A stretch of DNA of 64,000 nucleotides from Antitrichia curtipendula (taxonomy: Eukaryota; Streptophyta; Bryopsida; Hypnales; Leucodontaceae). The stretch is taken from NCBI GenBank assembly GCA_951230915.1, contig OX579636.1, forward strand, positions 24,239,567-24,303,566. The letters are read 5' to 3'. How positions within the stretch are numbered: the stretch's first letter is position 1; every line of letters starts with the position of its first letter. The notes below the pieces were generated by a model. That model was not told the DNA's origin. It was given only the letters and a program-made list of their open reading frames with translations, and made no database searches. This document shows, piece after piece, positions 35,521 to 45,674 of this stretch. The position numbers were made by a program, and so were the translations under genes.

Positions 35521-36463
35521 TTAACCCCTAAAGGACCAAACACCGTTTTTTGACAACATAGCGATTTTGGGCAGCTCACTATGACCGGAATTTTTCTTTT
35601 TTTTCTTTGAAATTTTCACATAAGATGTGCCCAAGGAGTAGCTTTAAGGTCCAACAATTTTTGTAACTTTTGACTACATGGTTAAAAAGTTATTGCATGA
35701 TATGTCATTTTCATTGTTCGGCGGGCAGCCGGGGCAGCAAAAAAAACTTCTTTAAAAATCACTTTTAAGAAAAACTAAAATTTGAAATTGGTTCTTTAGA
35801 TTTATATGTACGTGGGAGGCTTTTAATCATTCCATTCCGATCAATGAGTCAAAAATTATGAGGATTCTTAGTTTGAGGGTAGTTATGGAATCTCTACTCT
35901 AAAATAAACTTTGAAGTCCTTTATTTAACTTGATTTTCAATATTTTTGAAAAAAAATAAAAACATTGGGTGTAGATTGTTTATTACAACATTACAATCGT
36001 TGGGATTGACATTTTTCAATTTCATAAATAAATTCTTGACAATTTAATGCTTTGCATCATTCTCTACCTCTTCCTACTTACTATTTTTTTCCTATATGTT
36101 GTACAATTCCAAATGATCTGAAATTTTTCAAGCATGTAGCCAACTTGCCTTAAAGAATAAATACAAAGAGTAACCATCATTTTGGACATTTTTTCATACA
36201 AATGTGACCTTGTGGAGGGCAGCTGCCCGTTTTTTCGCAGGGACAAAAAAAGGATTTTTGTCAATTCAAACACTATTATCTTGCAATCCACTTGGTGGAA
36301 AATTCTGAAATTTTTTCCGCATCCTCTTAAACAAGTTTACTACAAGATCCTACGGCTACAAGTGTCCAAAAATGTTTTTTTTCTAAAATTTGGCACTAGT
36401 ATTAGAAATGGCAGTTCTGGAGCGATTTTGGTGAAAACATAGTCAAAAACCTTTACGGGTTAA
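35521..36463 (-). mobile_element. TTAA-bounded TIR element (copy c)
   Basis: Starts TTAACCCCTAAAGGACCAAA and ends with the inverse of TTAACCCGTAAAGG. 943 bp. The interior text GGGTGTAGATTGTTTATTAC is the reverse complement of the matching block in the copy at 30466-31792, so the two lie in opposite orientation. Also contains an inverted pair around GGGCAGCCGG / GGCAGCTGCC. Non-coding. Confidence 0.7.
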
Positions 36464-38092
36464 CTGGCTCCATGAGGCCTAAAAATAACTGAAGCAACAC
36501 ACTAAAGAAGTCCATGAAAGCTACTGACAGAGAAGGTGATTGGGATGGTAAATGGCCTTGACAACAGGAATAACAAGAATAATCGAATCAAATCAACTGA
36601 CCGAAGCAAGCAAGTCATGCGACCAAGTCTTTGATAATTCAGAACAGAGGGAATCATACGGATCGAATCCTATATTTGGATAAACTATACGGCATGTTTT
36701 CTTGCAATGGGTTTTATTTTTTTTAACTTATTTTTGAGAGAGGGGGGGCGGTGGGGGAGTAGCTCAAAAGTTACATTACACTACATTTGCAACCCACATC
36801 TACACACATCTCACGTGCAAATTTTATCATTGCCAGTGGGTGGCAAATAAAAAATTTCAGTGTTTGCTCCAGGGCTCCTCAAAAACAGGTGTAAAATTTG
36901 TTGGTGCCAAGTTTGGCGAGTAAGGGTGCGGATGCTCGTAGTTCCTTATATTTACCATTAAAAACACTATTTTACCGGGGAACCAAACCAACGAGAAGAG
37001 CCCGCACTCCGCAGGCAGCCCGCAGCCCCGATGCCCTAATTAGCAAATGGCCGAAACCCTAACTATCCCTGCCCGAAAGCTAAGCTAATCCACTCGTGAG
37101 CTTCTCCGAAGTTCATTGGTGGAAGACCAGTCTCGTTTTGGCCCAACAACACTCCTTCTCTTTCCCCAGTCCCCAGTCCCCCGTCCCCACTGTTCATCAC
37201 GACGGGATCATCATCATCATTTTCCTGTTGCTGTGCATGACTACTTTCCATTTCGCACTTTCGAGATAGGTAAGTTAGTTGCTCGCAGTGCCTATTTCAG
37301 TTCCTTTTCTCGTCATCGATCATCAAGCACCCTGGAGGGAGTCCTTCCTCCCAACTCACGCTCTACCGCACCGCCTCTACTTTGGAATCCCCCAAGTTTT
37401 GGCAAGAGTTCTCGTACGGTGCTGTTCTTTCTCTGTTCTGTCAGATTTGTAACGAACTGAAGGTTTGGACATTTGGCAGTGAATCGACGAAATTGGTAGA
37501 ACTGATGTGTGGTTTTGATGCAGCGGGGAAAGGAATGGTATCTATGTGAGGTTTCGGGAGTTGGGTTGCGGCGATCGGTTGGAAATTGTTAGGGATTTGG
37601 GGGAGATCGACCCTTTCTCGGTGTGGTGCTTTGGGGCATGAAGGTGTCAGCAGCAGGGTTAACCGCCTTCAGCAGGTACATTGACATATTGCGCGTGAAT
37701 TCACAGATCTTACTGGAAATGGGATATTTAGGAGACACGTTTAGCAAACGAGGATTCCAATTGGTTGAATTGCAATGCACTTCTGATTCGGGCTCGTACG
37801 TACAGAAACTCTTTGAAATGGTAAAGGCTGATGACGTGGCGTGTGAGAGAGGACTGCAGAACCTGTTGCGCACTCTTGGGAATGTTGAATTGCAATGTTC
37901 TTATATTTCGGCCTTCCATAAGTTAGGTTCTTATAGAATTTCTATGAAATGGTGAAGGCTGATGACGTGAGTGTGTGCGTACAGAGCGATTGCAGAACAT
38001 GTTGCGCACTCCTGCCAAGAAGCTCGTGGTCCGAATTGATATCCAGTAGTCGGTGGGGGTTAGTGATAGTAGCTTGAGCAGAAGGGAGGATC
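36464..38092 (+). promoter_or_regulatory. Upstream region, promoter and 5' leader of the NT5C-like gene
   Basis: AT-rich to about 36960, then clearly GC-richer up to the ATG at 38093. A telo-box (AAACCCTAA, 37054-37062) suggests that the promoter lies near 37.0 kb. The long interval to the ATG implies a long 5' UTR or a 5' UTR intron (possible acceptor GATGCAG at 37523). Several ATG-started ORFs lie between; I do not call them genes. A minus-strand acidic ORF (37251-37063, 62 codons) has no supporting context. Confidence 0.4.
37761..38015. repeat. Tandem duplication in the 5' leader of the NT5C-like gene
   Basis: GTTGAATTGCAATG starts two units (about 37761 and 37882) that both contain GAAATGGTRAAGGCTGATGACG and end with GCAGAACnTGTTGCGCACTC. 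The units are about 118 and 134 bp. The duplication lies outside the coding frame and would lengthen any 5' UTR. Confidence 0.75.
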
Positions 38093-40613
38093 ATGGCGAT
38101 TCTGGCCCGCGTCACTTGCTGCGGATGCTGCGAGAATACGAATCTGGCAGCAGTGGCAACACCGCGCTGTCTCGACAGTCCCTCATCGTGGCGACCTGTC
38201 ACGTCGCAGTCCACGAAAGTCTCCCGATCTCCTCTTTACGTTCGCAGGCGAAATTGCAAGAGTGTCACACGAATTGCTCCCTGGCGATCCTGCTCGGGGG
38301 CGAAATGGACAAACTCGCGGAGCAGCAGCGAGAGCCGACGGCGCACCGACGCGGTGCCGTTTGCCCTGTACACCAAGATGGATCCCGCCGCGAGGACGCC
38401 CATCATCACCGATGCGCAAATCGATGAATCGTGCAATGATCTGTTGCAAGAAGTGGAGGAGAGCACGGAGCAAGAGCGGCGGTTGGGGGTGGCGGGGAAG
38501 GCGCTGGCGCCTTCCAAGCTTCTGCGTGTAGGGGTGGATGTGGACGAAGGTGAGCTTTGCACATTGATGATTTGGAATACCGCGTCTTCAAGTATGCCCT
38601 CGGTCCCGAAATAAGTGTCCTTATTGTTAGACCTCCCTTTTTTGAGTAGGTCATATGGAGGCTTTTTTGGCTGCAATGAACGCATGCAATTTTCTTCATT
38701 GATTCTGATAATAAAAAAAGTTGGACCCTTCTGAATTGATGCTGTTCACGATATGATCCATGAAATAGGTATCAGACTTGTTCATTAACACTGCGGACAC
38801 TTTTGGCGGGACGGAGGGAGTATTTTTCTTGTATGCTGGTTAGGTCAGGGAGCAGTGATCGTACTACAGATCTGCAGATTCCCTTATTTATTAAGGTTTT
38901 ATGATGAGCATAATTTAGTTTGGTCAATGCTTTGGGAATGTTCTTGCAGTGCTTGGCACCTTCCTTGCTAGTTTGAACACATTCATTGCCGAAGAGTACC
39001 TGCTGCAGCACCACGTGTCTGAGTATCATGTGTATGACTTTATGAAGGTGTGTATCTTCACTCAAACGACGGGAGTGGTTGAATTGCTAGGATCGCCCAT
39101 TCTGTGTTAAGACACTTGCAGAAAGAAACCTGCGTCTTCTTTTTATTTTTTATGTATGGAAGTGGTGTGTGTGCTCATTCTGAACGCATCCATTGTGTTG
39201 CAGATTTGGAAATGCTCACAGACAGAAGGTAACTCATTCTTCTTCGTAGGAGCGAGTTCCAATCTTTTCATACCTAGTAGATATGAAACTTAGATATGGT
39301 AACAACCCCTTTTGGAGGGTGCAAGTGCTACTTTTCTGAGTAGTTGCGAAGTGAATTCTGTTTCACAGTCTATCCCAGTAGGCTTTTTCTTTGGAGCATT
39401 GAATGCAGTCTTGAATCAGCACTTGGTAAGAATTAAATCTGAGGCTTACTTAGTGTTTCATACCTCCGAACTGCAGCCAATGATCGCGTTCATGCTTTCT
39501 TTGAGTCGGAACACTTCAATAGTGGAATCATTCCTATTCCTGGAGCCTACCAGACTCTGCGCCAGCTGGCTTCCTACTGTCACCTTGTCGTTGTTACGTA
39601 AGTCTCGAATCCTGGATCCGGTTACAGTCACGCATTCTTGTTGCCATGGGTTGGCGCATTTGTTTTTTTACCCTTTTTTTTGTAGTACGGATCTTCTGTT
39701 TTGTCAGAAACTTTTCCGTAGTTGAACCAGATTGGTGTTTAGCGATTTAACGACTTTAACAGCCCACGTTTTCGGCATTCACAGATCCCGACAGCACGTC
39801 ATAAGGCAGCCAACCATGGACTGGATTAATCAACATTATGATGGTATCTTCAAGGGCGTTCATTTTGGAAATCATTTCGCCTTAGAGGGCGAGGCACGGT
39901 CGAAATCCGAGATGTGCAGGTAGCAAACTGTTTCGTATCTTGCATCTAGTAATGCTCTTATTTTGCATCCTGTCTTTTGACACTGTAGTGCATTATAATT
40001 GCTTAACGTCCATAACAGTCTAGATTAGCATACAGCTTGCACTCTTTGCAGTGTAACACAGAAATCTGGAGCGCTAAATTATTGGTGAACTGGCCCACTT
40101 TTATTATTCCATTGTCAGTCATGCAATCACTGTCAGATGAGTCCACATGTAAACATGCCGACTAAGAACTGAATGAAAGTAAAGGCTTCGAACATCAGTC
40201 ACTCCTGCCTTTGCAACTTGACATGAGCTCAAGATTGTGCACAAGAAAATATGGATTCCTTTTCTTGGCTCCTTGTTCATTGATTCCAAAGGTGTTCAAG
40301 GTGCTCCTCAAGAATACTGCATCTCTGAAGCTTATGTTTTGTGCTTGATAATCTGAGAGCCAAGCTGAGTATGTGATTCGGTGAGAATGATCTTATGTTC
40401 AGGTCGCTCGGGGTGGAAGTTCTGATCGATGACAACCCTCGCTACGCTATGGAGTGTGCTGAACATGGAATTGAAGTGCTTCTGTTCGACTTGCATGGGA
40501 ACTACCCTTGGAGCAAGACTGCGCAAGGTCCTACTCACCCATTGATTACCAGAGTTTACGACTGGTCTGAAGTTGAACAAGCTCTGTGTGCACTGCGTGC
40601 CCGAGGGCAGTGA
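38093..40613 (+). CDS. HAD-superfamily 5'-nucleotidase (NT5C-like), probably plastid-targeted
   Basis: Six exons join in frame: 38093-38549, 38950-39047, 39204-39228, 39477-39597, 39785-39919, 40403-40613; 348 aa. The first ~80 residues are Arg/Ser/Cys-rich with few acidic residues, fitting an organelle transit peptide. The HAD fold follows: motif I VGVDVDEVLGTF (nucleophile D149, acid/base D151), motif II VVVTSR (T234 or S235), and motif IV VLIDDNPRYA (D288, D289). The region between motifs I and II holds a helical cap (residues about 154-225), as in cytosolic/mitochondrial 5'(3')-deoxyribonucleotidases. The C-terminus FDLHGNYPWSK resembles that family too. Expected activity is phosphate-ester removal, possibly from nucleotides; the substrate is inference. 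Exon 1 is strikingly GC-rich compared with the 3' exons. The start is the first ATG of the frame after an upstream stop. Confidence 0.85.
38593..38822. mobile_element. Stowaway-type MITE in intron 1 of the NT5C-like gene
   Basis: The left end TATGCCCTCGGTCCCG and the inverted right end TACTCCCTCCGTCCCG are the classical plant Stowaway termini, each followed by AAGTGTCC within 10 bp. TA dinucleotides at 38593 and 38821 fit the target duplication. It is 230 bp, wholly within intron 38550-38949. Confidence 0.8.
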
Positions 40614-41984
40614 TTCTAGATATACCAATTCAATTCCTTCATTGTATATTTTTTCTAAACACATTCTTCTTCATTTTACTCACACTTTTTTTCTCAAGGC
40701 AGCTGAAAAAAATTGCAGATGCCAGGAGCATTTATTTCTAGGCATTGAGGTGTCACAAAGCATGATCAAGCTGTAATTAGGAGGTTCCAGAATGCAGGGA
40801 CTGATATTGTGCCTCCAATATCGATAGATGGACAAACTTGACATGATCACGTACTGAATTTGTAATGTATCCTGAAAAAGCAGGAGTCTGGACTTCCGAT
40901 GACTATCAATTACTGCAGGAATGATGCAATTACTTCCAGCCAACTGCTGACTGATCTCATGAAGAAGTGAATTGGTCTCATGGTGCATGTAATCTCTTTG
41001 ATTGGTTAAGTTTTCTCTATTGGGACCAGTGATTTTGCAGTATAGAGGATTATGGTTTTCTCTTGGGCCCGCTTCATACTGCAGGAAATTGGACATGTTT
41101 TATTCCTGACTTCTATGCAAGGTAGTAACGAAGGTGGGCTGATAGGAAATGTTTCATCTTGGAAACATTTTTTCAGTGAATTTTATGAAAGGCCAAGCGA
41201 AGTCACATCCATCGTACACATGCCATTGACCAGTCATATACGACTTAGTTGGAATCTTACTATTTGGGGAATGCTGAATACTAATGGAATTGGCTCCCAG
41301 GTACAACAAGAACATTAAGGTAGCTGACCTCTTTCCAATTAGCCACTCATTTTTGCTAGTTAGGTTGCTATGTTTCTAATCAGCTGTGGCTCAGGTGATA
41401 GCTCATGTTGATAGCTCAGAGCAGGAGTATCATAAATGTTCGGGAGGTATACATTGAAAGCATACAATGATCACAAAATGTACATTGGAAGTCACAATTA
41501 TCACTTACATTGAAGCATTGTTGATTTTGTAATCACCCTATGGGTGAAAATAGGGTGCCCTATGTAACAAGAAAAGATTGAATATAATCTTCACAAAAAG
41601 AATTTATGGTAATATTTTTTTGAATAAAAAATATAAAAGAATATAAAATTCTTCTAAAGTCTATTTATTAAAATAGGAAAAGAAATTCCCTCACCATACC
41701 CATATTGTAGATATGCTAAATTGTTTAAGTAATTGGAAAAGGGTTGGCTACCTTAAGATTTGGTGGGAAAAATTATGACCTTTTTTCAATTTGAGTTCAC
41801 ATAGTTTTGTAGCTATTATGAAGAAATGTTATTGCGTTTTATTAGAGAGTTCAATGTGACTTTTATTTTTGGTATTCATTGGACATTTTTTCTTATTCAT
41901 CAAACAATTCACTATGTTTGTGTTTTCATTTTTGTTTTGGAGTTCTTGGAAAATTAGTTATAAAAATTGAACCTAAATTTTTTA
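40614..41984. other. 3' flank of the NT5C-like gene
   Basis: Presumed 3' UTR followed by intergenic DNA. The ORF 41052-41318 has no motif or splice support. Nothing else recognised. Confidence 0.35.
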
Positions 41985-42962
41985 ATCTATAGAGGTGCTT
42001 ATAAAATATCCTTCCTTTGAACATTCATTGGGAGGTAATTGAAGAGTCTAATATCACCCTATACAATAGATTTTCCTACAAGCTTGTCCACAAGCAATTG
42101 AAGAGTCTATTATTATTTTATATGGTAGATTTTCCTAGAGGAAGGTTTTAAAACAAGAACATGTTTAACACACTCCACCTTTGTTTTACTGGGACTCTAA
42201 AATGAATTAATGGTGAAAAAACTTTAGAAAAATGGATGATATTTATTTATGAGTTATTTAAAAAGTGAAATTTAAGAGCTAATATGTGGATTAGAAAGTA
42301 TAAAGAAAGATTTTGTTGACCTTGTCTTACAATAAAAAATTGTTTTATTAATGCCTTTCATTGAAAATTTTATTTTTTTAACAGCAATATAAGTGATTTT
42401 AAATTTGCAATAATGTACATATAGGTTAGTTTTTGCACCTTGCTATTGAAATAGTTTAGTTTTTGTTATTCAAAATTTAGTAGTTTGATTTGGATTTCTT
42501 GATTTTCAGCACTTTTTTTTTCTAATTTTTAGACAATGCTAATTTTGGATTGATTTTCTCTATTCATGCTTAACCCCCAAAGTCCCAAGGTCTTTTTTTC
42601 ATCAAAAAACATTCAAAATTGGAATTTCTATAGCAAACAAACAAACAAAAAGTTTTAATGTTTTTTGTTTTTGTTTTTCATATTTTACCGTAGAATATTG
42701 TACTAGACTAGTGTAAGGGCCGCTTCACACTATGGCCGACCAAGTTGAGAGGCCATGGGATTGAGTGGACAAACTTTGGGTGAGAGTCCAAAGAAATGAG
42801 CAATAAATGATAGGATTTTGAGCCTTTGGCCGGCCATAGTGTGAAGCCTCCAAAGGCCAAGTCCAAAGTCCAAACCCATACCATTTGATTTGTCTTGTAT
42901 CCACAATTTTTCATATGAATAATCTTACAATTTTTGAATTTTTTCTCTCACCTTCTTTAACC

Positions 42963-44267
42963 ATGGATTCTAAAAAGGAACGCATTCTAGTTCTACTTTC
43001 GGTTTTCATGGTCATAAAGTATGTCATTGTGGGCATTTTGGCATTGCAAAAACTTGCAATTTTTGAACAAAATGCCCAAATGATGATGATGGCGGTTTTT
43101 ATTGCCCAAGGACGTAGGGTGAATTTTCAAAGGAAGTGTTGGCAAATTTCAAGATATGGAGGTTTTTTGGAACATATACTTATGGGAGCATTTTCAGATG
43201 GTGATTTTCGGAAGCGGATGAGGGTGAGTCCATCTACATTTCAATATCTATGTGTCCTTTTAGGGCCTGTTTTGAAGAAGAAGGATACACATCTTAGAGA
43301 AAGTATTAGTGTGGAGCGGAGGATTGCAATAACTCTTTCTCGATTAGCTACAGGTAATTCATTGCAAATGATTGGTGATTTATTTGGCGTAGGATTGAGC
43401 ACAACTTCTATCATTGTGAGGGATTGTTGTGAAGCTATTAAGATTCATTTGAGACCATTGTTTTTTAAGAAACCAAATTTGGCTTGGATGAAACAAATAG
43501 CCAAGGGGTTTGAAGCATTACATGGTATTCCGCTTATTCTAGGGGCAATAGATGGTAGCCACATTCCTATTATGGCACCATCTCATGACCCTGTCGCATA
43601 CTATTGTCGAAAAGGATATTACTCATGTTTGCTTCAAGGAGTTGTAGATGTTGATTGCAAATTTTGGGACTATAATTTTGGATGGGCTGGACGGATTCAT
43701 GATTGGGCCTTATTTCAGAAATCTGAAATTGGAAAGAAGACTATGAGAGGTGCTTTTTTACCTTACAAATTCATTGGTGATGCTGCATATCCTATGAGAC
43801 CTTGGTTTTACTCACCATTCAAGGGAGAAAGAGAAGGATTGCCTAGACAAAAAGCACATTGGAATTTTATCCAATCAAGCACCCGTATGGCTGTGGAAAG
43901 GGCATTTGGAATTCCGAAAGGAAGATGGCGCATACTTTTGAAAAGAATTGACATGCCACTTCAAAATATGCCTGATGTTGTTACGGCATTTCTATGTCTC
44001 TACAATCTGTGCATTCTAGAGAAAGATGAATTTTCTATGGATTGGGCTAAAGAAGCAGAAAAAGAGCTGCAAGTTGAAACCAATATGTCATTAGGAAAAT
44101 TGCAGGAAACCAATATGTTCCACTCTTTGGAAGCATCATTGCGGGAAATGAGGGAACTCCAAAAACAAAATCCAGAAAGTGAAGAAATTGCATTCATAGA
44201 ACCGGAAGAAGAAGAAGAAATAGAGAATGAAGAAAATCCAGCATGTGAAGAAACAAAGGCAAAGTGA
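42963..44267 (+). CDS. PIF/Harbinger transposase (HARBI1-like, DDE_Tnp_4)
   Basis: Nuclease that cuts and joins the transposon ends. Intron-free, 434 aa from the ATG at 42963. The frame stays open 26 codons further up to 42885, but that start would lie in the non-coding subterminal region. The N-terminal half has a helix-turn-helix-like segment (ERRIAITLSRLATGNSL, then GDLFGVGLSTTS, about residues 118-150). The catalytic triad is in place: D197 in GAIDGSHIPI, D273 in FIGDAAYPMRPW, E312 in MAVERAFGIPKGRWRIL. The acidic C-terminus is rich in Glu (residues about 395-430), common in plant relatives. No frameshift or stop. The partner gene lies tail to tail about 160 bp downstream. The length is in the family's usual range. 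Confidence 0.93.
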   Translation: MDSKKERILVLLSVFMVIKYVIVGILALQKLAIFEQNAQMMMMAVFIAQGRRVNFQRKCWQISRYGGFLEHILMGAFSDGDFRKRMRVSPSTFQYLCVLLGPVLKKKDTHLRESISVERRIAITLSRLATGNSLQMIGDLFGVGLSTTSIIVRDCCEAIKIHLRPLFFKKPNLAWMKQIAKGFEALHGIPLILGAIDGSHIPIMAPSHDPVAYYCRKGYYSCLLQGVVDVDCKFWDYNFGWAGRIHDWALFQKSEIGKKTMRGAFLPYKFIGDAAYPMRPWFYSPFKGEREGLPRQKAHWNFIQSSTRMAVERAFGIPKGRWRILLKRIDMPLQNMPDVVTAFLCLYNLCILEKDEFSMDWAKEAEKELQVETNMSLGKLQETNMFHSLEASLREMRELQKQNPESEEIAFIEPEEEEEIENEENPACEETKAK

Positions 44268-44426
44268 CAAGAAAAAATGAGGAGCATGTTGGCAGATTCA
44301 ACTCGAGCTCATCTATTGCTAGCCGAGACCTTTTACAAAGGTCATTTGGCTAAAAATTCAGACATTCAGTTTGAAAATTGTATGGAAGATGACGATGATT
44401 GTAGCCTAGATGAGGAGTAGCATACC

Positions 44427-45674
44427 CTAGAGCTTATTGATCAACCGATCAAATTGGTAATCTACTCTTTCTAGCAACTCGTTTGTTTTCTCAAAGTTTT
44501 TCATCAAACCTGTGCTAGTTTCTGCCATTTTCTCAAAAGTATCAATGGCTCTATCATGGAAGCTTTGTTTACCTTTTGATGATGATGGTGTAGAAGTGGT
44601 TGTTGGAGATGGTGCACTCTCCACATCCGGGGCTAAATTGTCTTGACTTTGTACTTTATCTGTGGTTGTAGTCGAAACATGCTTCATGATTTGCCCAGCT
44701 TGGTGGTACCATTGATCTAGAGCATCATAAAATTTGCTCTCTTGCCGATTATTGCCCAAAATGCCATTGGCCATCTTGTCTTCTTTGTAAGAATCAAAAA
44801 TGACCTTGAACTTCTTACGGCATGCCGTAGCAGTGCGGTTGAACTTAGGTAGCATGACAAGCATTTTAGCATGAAGCCTCACCCAAATATCAATTCCTAC
44901 AAGCAAAACATTGAAAAAACATGAAGAAGGAGTCAAAAATGGCATTGAAAGAACAATTGCAGCACTTGCTTTCACTGTGAAACAAAGACTATGGAAGATA
45001 TAAATGAGAAATGAAGGAGTCATTCATCAAGGGAAGGAGGTAGGTGGAGGGTTTGTCCAAACCATGCAAAGTCTCTCCATTGTGATGGTGGAGACTAGAT
45101 TTCAAACCCCACCGGCGACACAACATTTGCATATACAATGGGGGGAAAGGGGGGCCGTGGTGGCCGGGCACGGGCGCGCGGCCTAAAGGCAAAGGCCTTT
45201 AGGCCCCAATTAGCCCCAATCTCCAATCCTCAACCTTTTGCAAAAAAATTCAAATTAGGGTAAAAAATTTATACCTTGTTTTTTGTTGTTTCTAACAAAT
45301 TCAGGCTCCATCTCCCCCTTCAACGCAATCAATTGAAGCACCTCCGAGTCCTCCCACATTCGATTTGCCTCTTCTCCTTCTCCTTCAGTTTTCACTGCTG
45401 CCTTTTTTTTCGAAGTTTTTTTTTTCTTCGAAACACTCTTTTGCTTAGGAGCAGCTCTCTTTTTGGAAGACCCTATAATCTCACAATCGCCTCCCTCAAC
45501 AACCCTCTCTTCTATTCTTTCACCATTTGCCTCTTGACTCTCTTCTCTTCTATTCTCTCTAACTTGAGCTGAAAAGGGTTGAAATGCTCCATAAGAAATT
45601 GGAGCCAAAAAAATTTCCGACCCCATCAAAGGCAGTTGGCTGCAAAAGAAAGGGTTTTGAGAGAAATGGTCCAT
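44427..45674 (-). CDS. Harbinger ORF2: Myb/trihelix-like DNA-binding partner
   Basis: Two exons join in frame through a Gly codon split by the intron: 45674-45275 and 44896-44427, giving 289 aa from MDHFSQNP. The intron 45274-44897 has GTATAA at the donor and TTGTAG at the acceptor. The N-terminus is followed by a basic Lys/Arg stretch (likely nuclear localisation), then a SANT/trihelix-like domain: MWEDSEVLQLIALKGEM starts helix 1, and ATACRKKFKVIFDSYKEDK lies in the recognition helix region. Next comes a Ser/Thr/Pro-rich linker and a C-terminal helix. In PIF/Harbinger systems this second protein binds DNA and carries the transposase into the nucleus; the role here is by family analogy. An in-frame upstream ATG at 45758 is possible but adds a hydrophobic leader, so I prefer 45674. 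Confidence 0.85.

Noticed and set aside
37063..37251. Minus-strand ORF of 62 codons, acidic, Gly-rich
   Set aside because: It lies in the GC-rich leader/promoter zone of the plus-strand NT5C-like gene, has no motif or splice context, and looks like a compositional by-product.
38236..38685. Minus-strand ORF of 149 codons over exon 1 of the NT5C-like gene
   Set aside because: Antisense shadow of a GC-rich coding exon that also runs into the Stowaway MITE.
42885..42962. Upstream start of the Harbinger transposase (26 extra codons)
   Set aside because: The added segment lies in the subterminal non-coding region and has no family similarity; the ATG at 42963 is the better start.
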